Below, piece after piece: positions 11,758 through 23,000 of a stretch of DNA of 64,000 nucleotides. Location: the NCBI GenBank assembly GCA_947095535.1, contig OX352772.1, positions 49,495,445-49,559,444 of the forward strand, given 5' to 3'. A program made the translations under genes and the position numbers. The DNA comes from Poecilobothrus nobilitatus. Its lineage: Eukaryota; Arthropoda; Insecta; Diptera; Dolichopodidae. Numbering within the stretch: position 1 is the first letter of the stretch; the number at the start of each line of letters is the position of its first letter. The notes under the pieces are model-generated. The model saw nothing but the letters and a program-made list of their open reading frames with translations, did not search any database and had not been told where the DNA came from.

Positions 11758-12079
11758 TTTGAGAAATGGATTTAGGCAAGACTTTAACAACTGTATTTCT
11801 AAATCATAAGTAAACGATTTAATAAATCGGTAAATTCTTTAATTTCAGTTTTAAATTCTTTAAGAACACCTCAAAATTATATCAAATATAATTTTCGAAA
11901 ATCTATTATGATTTCAACAAAAGTTCATAAAAACTAGCTATAATTAAAGATAATTTACAATCACTTAAAATGCAACTACAGGACAAATTTCTTTATGAGA
12001 TTAAAAAAATTCAAAAATATTAAAAATTTAATTCCAGATCCTGATAATTCATTAACGTTAATTTTTATTTTGTTTGTCC
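11758..12079. other. A+T-rich non-coding DNA, nothing recognised
   Basis: About 320 bp of A+T-rich sequence without recognisable content. Confidence 0.5.
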
Positions 12080-12960
12080 TTTTTTTCATCTCCTCTCTCC
12101 TTATCTTATTTTCTGACGGCAACTGATTGTGTCTGTGGTTTATATGTACCTTTTAATCACACATTTTATTTCTATCTGATGAGACACGGACATGAGATAA
12201 GCACTGCAACCGATGTGTCAAACTATTTCTATAGGTTATTTAGCCATGTAGTTGGTCGTCTACCTCTACTTCTTTTGTCTATGATTTTACCCTGAAGGGC
12301 TATCTTGAGGATTTTATATTTGTCGTTCCTCATCAGGTGACCCAAGTAGCTTAGTTTTCTTTTTCTTATATAATACACAACTTCTTTATTAGAGCCTATC
12401 CTGGTTGGGACCACCACGTTGGTGCTTATGATCTTTCTAGTCGATTCTTAATATTCTTCCAGCACCAGAGCATCAGAGTTCTACCGCCTCCACTCTCTTC
12501 ACTAGATCTCCTTTGAGAATCCAAGTTTCCGACCCGTATAGTAAACTCGACCATACCTGAACATGTTCAGCTTAACTTGGATGGTGACCTCGTTTTTACA
12601 AAACAAGTTTTTCATGCTGTAGAAAACTGCTTTCTCTGCGTTCGACACATTAAAAAATAAAAAAGTTTTTGTTTCCCTCTTTCTTTGACGCAAGTACTTA
12701 GATTTTGACACTCTTTCGACAACGGCATTGTTGGGAATTAGTGGCTGGTTAGGTGTTAGAATTTTAGCAAATATCATAAATTTTGTTTTTTTCTATTAGT
12801 ACTATTAGTACCGCGTCATCTGGGAATATAATGTTGTTTATGACATTGACGTTAATTGTTATGTCAATGTTGTTATTTTCTGCTACTTCTTTGAACACTT
12901 CTTAAACTTCTACTGATCTTGTTATTAAAACAAATATCAATTCCACCCATTGAAAGTATT
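12080..12960 (-). pseudogene. Decayed non-LTR retrotransposon, reverse transcriptase active site to C-terminus
   Basis: On the minus strand, about 12880-12780 encodes NIIFPDDAVLIVLIEKNK, which fits the reverse transcriptase active-site block normally reading (Y/F)ADD.VLIA. Its two aspartates are kept, while the alanine is now proline. Further on, 12777-12502 has NAVVERVSKSKYL (usual ..ERV.KFKYLG) and QVKLNMFRYGRVYYTG.R (usual ...VLLYG.ETW). At 12417-12229 is RKRKLSYLGHLMRNDKYKIL then ALQGKI and GRRPTTWLNNL, the characteristic C-terminal end of insect endonuclease-reverse transcriptase LINEs. Frameshifts and stops separate these pieces, so it is not functional. The exact clade is undetermined. 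It runs in the same direction as the Runx gene. Confidence 0.82.
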
Positions 12961-14127
12961 AAAGTCCGATTAAAGTAAATCTTTAGAAACTAATAAAATA
13001 CTCAAAATCAAAAAGTCATATATCATCATTGATTAGTTGAACAAAATAGACGGACTATATTAAATAATAGAAAGACAATATTAATTAATGTATGAGGATT
13101 TTACAAAAATTAAGTTAAAAATTAAAACAACAACAGTAATAAAAAAAAAAAAAAACAAGAGAACAAAAAGTTATAAAGAAAATTCAAGGGTCGGGTTAAG
13201 AATCTTTTTCTGCAAAAAAAAATAAAAAAAAGTATCTTTTATGTATCTAAAGGATTAATTTTAAGCTTTTACAGAACATGTCAAATAAATTACGAAAAAC
13301 TTTTTTCTTTTTCTTTATTTTTATTTTTTTTTGTTTTCTTTTTTCTTTTCCCTGCTTATTTAAATATTTATTTTATAGCAAAAATTAATTATATTAATTT
13401 TTGAAAATTTTTTAGTTGTGTATTCATTCGTTTTTTTTACATGTTTTTTTTTGTTTTTTTTTTTTTTTTTTTTACATTTTATAGAAAAAAAACGAGGAAA
13501 AAACGTTTTAGTTTTTTGCTTTTTTTTTTTCTCGTTTTCCTGTTTGTTTTTTTTTTTTTGAGAGGAAAAAAGATAGAAACAGACATTGTGGTTTTTCTAC
13601 TTTTGACTAAAAGAAAGAAAATTTCTTATGAAAAAGAAAAATTATTTACGGAGGAATAAAACTTTCATATTAAATTTAATAATATATAAAATCAAATTAA
13701 TTATTATTTATATTTACATGAATATATAAAAAAAAAAAAAAAACAAGCAACAAAATAAAAAAAAATTAAATAAAATTAATGAGTTTGGTATTAATACTGA
13801 AAAGAAAAACAAAAAAATAAAAATATTTAAAACCATACAAAAGAAGTTAGTTAGTTAACAAAAATTTATATTTATTTATATAAAGTATCAAATGTTATTT
13901 ATATTAATAAATATTATAACTTTTATTTTAACATATTTACCTAAATTTTTAATTAATAAGAAGCTATATAATATATATAATTATAACTAATTATATAAAT
14001 TATTTTTGTAAATGATTTCAATTAATATAATATTAATACGAATAATTTATTTAAAAAATTTTTAAGGAAATTCTAAAATAGTTTTTTAGTTCTTTTTTTT
14101 TTTTTTGAGGAAAAAAACTTTCTCATA
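12961..14127. other. A+T-rich DNA with long polypyrimidine and poly(T) tracts
   Basis: About 13300-13560 is a T-dominated strand with several T runs of about 10-18 nt, which opens a low-complexity Phe-rich frame (13441-13659) that I do not call a gene. A-rich tracts follow near 13725-13775. No other content is recognised. Confidence 0.5.
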
Positions 14128-14500
14128 TTATGCCTGATATGGGAGTGTGTCATATGCCTGTATTTCATTTGCTTGTAAATGTCATTTGACTGTATTTTTT
14201 GCTAGTCTGCTCTCTGAAAAATTATTTGACAGTGTTTCATTTAACTGTATGTAAAACATACAATTAGCTAGAATTTTTGAGTTGGTTTCAAAATTAGTGT
14301 ATCAAAATTTATTTAACAGGTGTTTGGAGAAAGCAGCCTCCATTTATTATTGAAATATGTGTGGAAAACATATAATTAGGGAGGATTTTAGAGTTTGGCT
14401 AAAAATGAAACCCAGTCAAATGAAATAAAGTCAAATAAAAAACATCGAAATGATAATACAGGCAAATTATAATACAAACAAGTGACATACCGTTAAATGT
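14128..14500. mobile_element. Foldback/MITE-like element, copy 2 (arms with ATTTGCCTGTATT motif)
   Basis: The left arm iterates catatgcctgtatttcattt and gtaaatgtcatttgactgta. The right arm carries inverse forms (agtcaaatgaaataaagtca, gataatacaggcaaattata). The middle holds two opposed copies of the core seen at 11427 and 58079: on the minus strand AATTTTGAAACCAACTC (complement of about 14283-14299) and CCAAACTCTAAAATCCTCCC (complement of about 14377-14396). The outer arms are unrelated in sequence to those of the other two elements. Confidence 0.6.
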
Positions 14501-14904
14501 AATACAGTTTATGATAGTAACCTGACTGTTATTTATTTAAAATTTTCAAATCAATCTCCATTGAAAAATTATTTATTTGTTCCTTAATTCAAGCATTTAC
14601 AAAAAATTACAATTAACTTAAAATTACATAAAACAAAATTTTTAATGCAGATAAATATCTTTTTTCGGTCTTAAATATTAATAGGGTACATTTGGGAGAC
14701 TAACTCGAACAAAAAATTGGTGTGTAAGGGTTTGGGGGTTATTTTCTTTCATCATTGAGATAAGACCTAAAGATTTTTTTAAGTTTGAATTTAGTTTGGT
14801 TATATTTTAAAAATTATGTAACTAATTAATAAGTTTGAAACATCATCATTTCTCAAGAAACCTTGTCACATCCCTATATCATAAACCCTATAAATAAACT
14901 GTAC
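14501..14904. other. A+T-rich non-coding DNA, nothing recognised
   Basis: About 400 bp with no recognisable content beyond A+T-rich sequence. Confidence 0.5.
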
Positions 14905-14975
14905 AAATGTAGGCCCCAATCTACAGCTGGTTTAAAAGAGGCTGATTTTGGTTAGTTAAAGTACAATGTCGGGAA
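14905..14975 (+). repeat. Dispersed GGTTTTGGTT repeat copy B
   Basis: The block ggtttaaaagaggctgattt followed by tggttagttaaagtacaat matches the blocks at 10690-10780 and 31387-31470 by eye. The family is unknown. Confidence 0.45.
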
Positions 14976-15570
14976 AAATCATATGCAATTATTCTTGATA
15001 ACTTTTGAAGTAACTATCACACTATGCGGAAGGGTTGTTGATAACATGGTAAAATAAAAAATAAATGTAACTTGACAGTTCAATAAATCAATGACTCGTT
15101 TTATTATTTTGTTATGTATGTATAATTATTAAAGGTTGAGGATCAAGGTATATAATTATTGAAAGTTTATTAAAGATCTTTAAAGGATCGATTAAATAAA
15201 AATAATACCGTATTAAGGAATATTCGAAATTTAATTATTGGGTCGTTCTTTAATCTAGTCGCAAAGTATGTTAAATGATAAATTTCAATTAAATTTGAAA
15301 AAATAAATAATTCTAGGATTTCTATTTTTATTATGATGCATATATTTTATTCTACTTATTATTTCCATAAAATTTTTATTTGTATTTTATCGAAAAAAAT
15401 TGTTAATTTCATAAAAAAAGCTCCCTGGAATGATGAGTAGTAACAAGGTTTAAAATTTAAAACATTTAAATAGCCCCAAACCAACATTCCAAAACATGTC
15501 AAAATATTCGTTATAATAAATTGAAAATCGAAATGTACTAAATTTTGCTGTCAAATAGAAAAAATACTTA
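14976..15570. other. A+T-rich non-coding DNA, nothing recognised
   Basis: About 600 bp of A+T-rich sequence up to the left end of the Helentron-like element. Nothing recognised. Confidence 0.5.
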
Positions 15571-15708
15571 TTATACCCGTATGAACTATGTTCAAGGGTA
15601 TAATAAATTTGCCATTACGTTTGTGACACCTTAAAGGAGTCGAGCTAGATATAGTGTCAAAGGTATGGATCGGCTCAGAATCGAATTCTGAGTCGATTAA
15701 GCCATGTA

Positions 15709-15742
15709 CGTCCGTCCGTCCGTCCGTCCGTCCGTCCGTCCG
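15709..15742. repeat. (CGTC)n microsatellite inside the Helentron-like element
   Basis: About eight and a half uninterrupted units of the tetranucleotide. The second element copy has only about three and a half units at the same place (53642-53655), and short ccgtccg remnants recur at the start of each 307-bp unit. Confidence 0.95.
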
Positions 15743-15969
15743 CACGATAACTCAAAAAATAAAGGAGCTAGGGGGCTGAAATTTTTTTTACGTCACTTTT
15801 GCAAAATTGTTAGTTTTGCTATTTAAATCCAACATTTTCGGTCGGCGGGTTCGAGTAGCTGCCATACAACTTCTATCTTTATATAGAAATAACTCAGTAT
15901 CTATTCAAGCTAGGTTTCTGAAATTTTGCAAATGATGATCAAGTTTTATGGCAACAACTTCTGTAAAAT

Positions 15970-16487
15970 TTGGTTGTGCTGGTGCAGCGGGTTCGGGTAG
16001 CTGCCATACAACTTCTCCGTTTAAATGAGAATAACTCAGTGTTTATTGAAGCTAGGAATCTGAAATTTAGTAAAGAGGTGTCGAGTTACATGCCAACAAC
16101 TTTTGTAAAATTTGGTTGGTCTAGAGCAGCCGGTTCAGACTTCTTGCACCTCTTGGAACCTAATGAAGCTAGGCGTCTGAAATTTTGCAAATGATGATCA
16201 AGTTTTATGGCAACAACTTTTGTAAAATTTGGTTGTGGTGGTGCGGCGGGTTCGGGTAGCTGCCATACAACTTATCCGGTTAAATGAGAATAACTCAGTG
16301 TTTATTGAAGCTAGGAATCTGAAATTTAGTAAAGAAGTGTCGAGTTATATGCCAACAACTTTTGTAAAATTTGTTTGGTCTAGAGCAGCCGGTTCAGACT
16401 TCTTGCACCTCTTGGAACCTAATGAAGCTAGGCGTCTGAAATTTTGCAAATGATGATCAAGTTTTATGGCAACAACTTCTACAAAAT
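15970..16487. repeat. Two 259-bp tandem units in the element core
   Basis: Two near-identical units are offset by 259 bp. Each carries gggttcgggtagctgccata, then an arm ending cagccggttcagacttcttg, and a tail aatgatgatcaagttttatgg. The second half of this unit (ccggttcag...) is seen again once near 17874 and once in the second element at about 54038. Confidence 0.9.
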
Positions 16488-16560
16488 TTGGTTGTGCTGG
16501 TGTGACGGGTTCGGGTAGCTGCCATACAAAATCTCTTTTTAAATGAAAAGAACTCAGTGT

Positions 16561-17788
16561 CCGTCCGCACGATAACTCAAAAAATAGAGGAGCTAGGAGG
16601 CTGAAAATTTTTTTACGTCACTTTTGTAAAATTGTTAGTTTTGCTATTTAACTCCAGCATTTTCTGTCCCCGGGTTCGGGTAGCTGCCATACAACTTCTT
16701 TCTTTAAATAGAAATAACCCAGTGTCTGTTCAATCTAGGTATCTGAAATTTTGCAAATGATGATCAAGTTTTATGGCAACAACTTCTACAAAATTTGGTT
16801 GTGCTGGTGCGACGGGTTCGGGTAGCTGCCATACAAAATCTCTTTTTAAATGAAAAGAACTCAGTGTCCGTCCGCACGATAACTCAAAAAATAGAGGAGC
16901 TAGGAGGCTGAAAATTTTTTTACGTCACTTTTGTAAAATTGTTAGTTTTGCTATTTAACTCCAGCATTTTCTGTCCCCGGGTTCGGGTAGCTGCCATACA
17001 ACTTCTTTCTTTAAATAGAAATAACCCAGTGTCTGTTCAATCTAGGTATCTGAAATTTTGCAAATGATGATCAAGTTTTATGGCAACAACTTCTGCAAAA
17101 TTTGGTTGTGGTGGTGTGACGGGTTCGGGTAGCTGCCATACAAAATCTCTTTTTAAATGAAAGAACTCAGTGTCCGTCCGCACGATAACTCAAAAAATAA
17201 AGGAGTTAGGAGGCTGCAATTTTTTTTACGTCACTTTTACAAAATTGTTAGTTTTGCTATTTAACTCCAGCATTTTCGGCCGCCGGGTTCGAGTAGCTGC
17301 CATACAACTTCTTTCTTTAAATGGAAATAACCCAGTGTCTGTTCAATCTAGGTATCTGCAATTTTGCGAATGATGATCAAGTTTTATGGCAACAACTTCT
17401 GCAAAATTTGGTTGTGGTGGTGAGACGGGTTCGGGTAGCTGCCATACAACTTCTCTTTTTAAATGAAAAGAACTCAGTGTCCGTCCGCACGATAACTCAA
17501 AAAATAAAGGAGCTAGGAGGCTGAAATTTTTTTTACGTCACTGTTGCAAAATTGTTAGTTTTGCTATTTAACTCCAGCATTTTCGGCCGCCGGGTTCGAG
17601 TAGCTGCCATACAACTTCTTTCTTTAAATGGAAATAACCCAGTGTCTATTCAATCTAGGTATCTGAAATTTTGCAAATGATGATCGAGTTTTATGGCAAC
17701 AACTTCTGTAAAATTTTGTTGTGATGATATGACAGGTTCGGATAGTTGCCATACAACTTCTCTTTTTAAATGAAAATAACTCAGTGTC
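16561..17788. repeat. Four-unit higher-order tandem array, period about 307 bp
   Basis: The string ccgtccgcacgataactcaa begins at 16561, 16868, 17175 and 17481, giving spacings of 307, 307 and 306. Within each unit the ggttcgggtagctgccatac motif occurs twice, alternating about 165 and 142 bp apart. Each 307-bp unit is therefore a dimer of a diverged subunit, which makes this a higher-order repeat. The units are very alike, the first two almost identical, so amplification is recent compared with the diverged subunits. Confidence 0.92.
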
Positions 17789-18100
17789 TATTGAAGCTAG
17801 CTATCTGAAATTTAGTGAAAAAGTGTCGAGTTGCATGCCAAAAACTTTTGTAAAATTTGAATGGTCTAAAGCAGCCGGTTCAGGCTTTTTGCATTTCTTG
17901 GAACTTAATGAAGCTAGGCGTAATAGATTCGGGTAGCTATCATACAACTCCACAATTTACATAAATATATCTCTGTGGTTCGGTACTAAAACTCTGAATG
18001 TTTTTAAAAGATGATCAAGTTTTATAGAAACAGGATATATTACGTTCATACGGGTATCCCAGAGTTGACACAGTCTACTCTACTGCACTCTTCCTCGTTT

Positions 18101-19920
18101 AGTATAAATTTGGTTCTTCGTTATACTATGTTATTGTAACGGCTTTTTTGAGGTTTTATTTTGTTGTTTTTCTTAAAGTTATTTGCCATACGAACATAGA
18201 AATTAGAGTAACATAAATTTAGTTCTGTGTTATGCGTTAAAGTGGAAGGTTTGATAAGTTAATTTTTTTGTTAAAGACAAATTTGTGATTTTTTACAGGT
18301 AAGTAGGTTTTTATATTGTCACCTCCAATGTGATTATATCAAAATATATTTGAAATGCTTACCAATAAAACATATATAAAATTTAATTCAATTTTATATA
18401 ATATAGAAATTTATTTTGTTAATCAGAAAATGTTTGAATAGCATTTATAACGTTATTTGTTGTAAAAATTCACCTCGGGTATATTAAAGAATACCATGGA
18501 TACATGGAGGTGATCTTGTATAAATGGAGATAAATTTCTTGATAAATGAAAATTATTTTACAATGGATTTTTAGATATTTAGTAACTTTTATTAACTTAG
18601 GTATCATTAATTTTATAAAAATATATTTGAAAATGGGAAAGGCTAAAAAGAAAGATACCGAAAAAACAAGAGAATTTGAAATCACCTCCATGGATCATTG
18701 TAAATAAATTTGCTAATAATTTATTAATTTAAAGAGTTTGATTACTGCATTGTTGATAACATACTAATTATTTATTACATAGATGCGAATAATAAAAAAA
18801 ACATAATAATTAGAAATAAAAAAAATATTGTTTTTTCCCATTTTACAAATAAATTAAAAAACGACCCTTACACTTACACCAATTAATAATATTATGTCGA
18901 TATTTTTGAAAAAAGTATCATCGTTTATTGAACAAATTTCTTTGAAAATGTGCATGTCTTCAGCGTAAATTTTTGTGTTACTATTCTGAATGATCTTGGT
19001 TTGGTAATGAATCGAAAATTAATTTCACTAATTATGATATTTGAAATACCAATTAAATGTTATTAATATAATATACTATATCCCTACTTTAAAATAAAGA
19101 ATGAAAAAAGTGTAACAGGAACTTCCTAATCTAGTATGCAGCAAAAATTTTAAACAATCTCTTTTAAATTTCTTCAATTGTAGCCAAAATGTTACCGCTT
19201 TTACTTTTTTTGATGAGGTTTGAAATAAATATTTATTTATTCCTACTAATTCTTACCGGTATGTCAGTCTATAATTTTTGTTTTTTTAACCTTTTTTATT
19301 ATTTGATCCACTTGGATAAAAAAATAATATTGGATTGATATAATTAGTTTACCTAGTTTTACTATAGAAAATATTATTTATATTGTGTACAAAAAGCATA
19401 TTTTTAAAGAAGTGAGAAAAATGGAAAGCATAAAAATCTAAAAAAGTTTTAAAGTCTTCTTTAAACAATTGCACAAGTCAAAGGATTATTTATCTCTTCC
19501 CTACATTTATATCAATTCCAAATTTTCAAAATTCTTCATTATTACTTCCATTTTTAATTCCAAAATAAAAATCATCACTATAACAAAAATCTAATAAAAT
19601 CCTCAACATTTTTTGTATTTTATAGATTAATAATTTATTTGTACATGTTAGATATTACTATTTTATTAAAATCGTGGAACTAATCAATTTTGAGAAATGA
19701 AGGCTTTCATTGTAAAATATTAATAATCTGGAAAATATATGAAATATTTTTAAATTTGGCAAAGTAGTAAAAATTTAAGTCTGTTATAGAAATGTCTAAT
19801 TGAAAATGCGTTTGGGGACGCTCTAGCCTAATTAAATCTTTTCTCTTACTTTTAAAAATTCAAATAATTAAAAATATAAATGAAACAATCAGCCATCTAA
19901 TGAGTTGCGTGTGTAGATTT
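18101..19920. other. A+T-rich non-coding DNA, nothing recognised
   Basis: Immediately right of the element, 18101-18310 is slightly T/G-richer but resembles nothing else in the window. The rest is A+T-rich unique-looking sequence with no gene recognised. The 73-codon minus-strand frame at 18470-18691 is Ile/Phe/Lys-rich and not called. Confidence 0.5.
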
Positions 19921-20006
19921 ATAAGAATTAAATAGTGAATCACTCCTGCAAATTGTGCAGACATATAAGAATTGAATAGTCAATTACTCTCGCAAAAATC
20001 ACAAAA
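19921..20006. repeat. Small 44-bp tandem duplication
   Basis: ataagaattaaatagtgaat at 19921 and ataagaattgaatagtcaat at 19965, followed by cact(c)c.gcaaa and tactctcgcaaa. This is two diverged units with a period of 44 bp. Confidence 0.75.
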
Positions 20007-23000
20007 TTACTCAAGAAATTGCTCAAGAAAAATAGATTCGCTAACCTGAAAAGGAATAAGGAAATATTCAACATTTCAATGTAAATATTGACATAGATTC
20101 CGATCCAAAAATTTACAAATAGTTGACATTCAAAATTAAAATACTTGTTTGAAGCTAATGATAAACGTCAATTTTACCAACAATTGGCATTCTGCATCAT
20201 ATGTTGGAATCGAAAATGTTTGAATGTCAAATCGAAGAGTCAGAACAAAATGACGGGTGCAAAACTTAACAAACTGCGACCAGGCTGCACTGAATGAGGT
20301 TTAAATTAATAAGTATCATATTACATTAAATTTAAATTAAATTTTATTATAAATTTTAAGCGTTTTTTCAATGTGTCCTACATTAGACTAGTATTATTTT
20401 TTAGTCGAATAGCAAAATTGCTTGATTAGATAATGATTCCAATACATTATCTATTAAAAACGAAACTTTCCAAATTTTGAAGAAGAAAAATTTCATTCAG
20501 AATTTGCAAAAAACTAAACTCTTCATATCCAAATATCGAATTAACACATCCAAAAATATAAACTGTGATTTCTTCTGTTAGAAAGGAGCTTGATTCTAAA
20601 GTGTTTATCTATAAAATGTGTATAAATTAAATCTTTTGCAAAAATAATTCTTTAAAAAAAATTCTATTTCGTTTTCTATTCCTTAAAAAATTTCTATTTA
20701 CTAAAATTTAAAATTTTTAAAACTTAAAATATTCACAAAACAAAAATTCAAAAAAAGTTTTCCGATTCCAACAAAAAATTAAAAACAATTAAAAAAATTA
20801 AAAATATAAAAAATACAAATAATTTTAAACAAAAAATAAAAAACCAATAAATCATGAGTAAAATATAACCATTTTTAAGAATTAAAACAACAGTTATATA
20901 CATATGTATCTATAAAGAGAACAATAATTCATAATAGTAGTGTTAAATGCTGAATTTAAATTCCACATAGCAATGAGTTAAAACAAAACAAGAATCTATA
21001 GATTTTAATTGAAATACATTTTCCACCCCAAGACGATTGAAATTTTTATGTCCTTCGTTTTTTTTTTTGCTTTATATTTTTGTTTTTTTTTGGTTGGTGT
21101 TAAAAACATTTAAAATTATCACCGTTGTTTTATCATTTAACCCGCGAATATTACAAAAAAAAAGAAACAATATATGTAACTCCTTCCCTTCTAGGCTTAA
21201 GAATACCAAAGAATAAAGAAGTGAACAAATTTTGAAAAAAAAAAGTATTAAAAAAGGGTTTAATAAGATCTCGTAAATATGAAATACAAAAGAACAGAAG
21301 GTGCAATACTCCGGCCCTTGATTTTCTTTTTTTTTTAAATGTACCGTTTTCGACTATAATTGTAATAAAAACAGTTACAATTTAAGCAGTAGTTGTTGTC
21401 ACAATTTTATGGAAAGAGGATTAAAAATTTAAACAATTTTATTCAAAGCTTGCTCTATGACGGAATATTAACATACACCAAGCTGAAAAATAACACCAAA
21501 CATTAACATTAATTTATTTTAAAAATACTTTTCACACAAATTGGATAATCGGTATTGTAAATTTATTTGGAACTTTAAATGTTACAAAAAAATATTCAAC
21601 AATAATTTTTTCATTACTATCTTATATCTCATAAAGTATTTGTTTTTTTTTTTTTTTTTTGGATAAAAAAACAAATAACAATGGATTGATATTTATTTAA
21701 AGTTATTTTTGTTATATGTGAATTAGTTTCAGTTTCGAATAGATAATATTATGTAGCAGCACAGACTAGAGATATGTTCTATATGACGAAGAGTTCTCCG
21801 TCGGTTAGCTGTAAAACAACGTCAGTGTCAAAGCAGAATGTCAACATAAAAAAAAAAAAAAAGAAAATAAATCCATTATTAAGCATTATGAAAAATTATG
21901 AAAAATGACACTAAATGAAAATGATGGCAAGCCAACCTTAACTTAAAATTTAGAAACACACCAGATAATATCTTTGACTTAAAGAATAAAAAAAATAATG
22001 CAAAATGATGGTTAATTAATTTAATATTAATTATCATTTAATAAAATGTTTGTCCGCAATTTTTTGTACACTAATGTATGTACACATGTAAGAGCACACT
22101 TATATATTTTAAACGCCAGTTACAATAAGATGAACTTATTACAAGACTTTTATACTCACACTCTTATAGTTAACAAAAAGGGGAATATTTTATAGGGTGA
22201 CAATTTTGAATAATAAGAATTTGAAAGAAAAGGACAACAACAACAATAATAACAAAGTTTATTTTTTATGATCTGACAAAGTGACATATTTTATGATAAA
22301 TATTTTTGCTAAAAAAAAAAATAAAACAAAACAATGGAAACAAAAATAAAAAAAATAATAATACATAATTTTTCTTATTTTAATCCGTTTCTGTTAAAAA
22401 AAAAAACCATTCTTAAAGAAAGAGATAGAAATGAAAAAAAGAGATGAAAATAAAAGCTCTTAAAAAATTTGAATAATGAAAGTGATAACTAAAGCAATTG
22501 ATAATAAAGAAAAATTATACAAAATTAAAATTACAATCATCATTTAGTAGTTCAATGTCAATTAAAAAATAAAGAAGGGAAAAAATATTAAGAAAGAAGA
22601 CAATTAATAAATATTTTACTAATTGCATGATTATTTAAAATGTACAATAAGACAAAAACAAAAAAAAAATTAAATAATAGATGTACTTAGTTATTAGGTG
22701 TAATAAGTTTACATAAGGATAAAGTTTTAATGTTAAGTTTGAAATTTTTAGTATACGTATAAAAAAATCTTGTTAGAAATTTTATAAAATCTATGTCCAT
22801 TTTTATTTTTAGGTTCCCGAAAATTCATTCGATAATAGAAAAAAAAAATATTTAAACTAAAACATACATTTTGAAATCCAACAAACACTATTTAGTTTTC
22901 TTATCAGTATTACATATTACAACAAAACACATAATATGGTGCCGTATGATAATGTCCAACGCAATAATGTATAATCGATTTTCTATCATCATTCTATCAT

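Larger units (their letters stand above)
15571..18100 (+). mobile_element. Helentron/DINE-1-like non-autonomous element with expanded tandem core
   Basis: Boundaries come from comparison with the second copy at 53503-54245. The left end has the subterminal repeat atacccgtatgaac (15573-15586), whose exact 14-bp inverse gttcatacgggtat lies near the right end (18044-18057). About 43 bp then follow to the shared terminus ...ctcttcctcgttt. After the left repeat come gggtataataaatttg, a small palindrome (ctcagaat-cga-attctgag, 15674-15692), a CCGT microsatellite, and the tandem core. This order of subterminal inverted repeats, GTCY-type microsatellite, central tandem repeats and a non-matching 3' end is that known for DINE-1/Helentron-derived elements of flies. 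There is no protein-coding content. Frames of about 65-75 codons inside are translations of the repeat units. It lies antisense to the Runx gene. Confidence 0.8.

Noticed and set aside
15709..15742. CCGT tetranucleotide run as an independent microsatellite locus or CRISPR-like array
   Set aside because: It is the standard internal microsatellite of this transposon class and occurs at the same place in the second copy. There are no spacers.
15970..16453. Two similar 74-codon frames, as if a duplicated gene
   Set aside because: They are translations of the 259-bp tandem units of the Helentron-like element. The similarity is at DNA level and the frames stop within the repeat.
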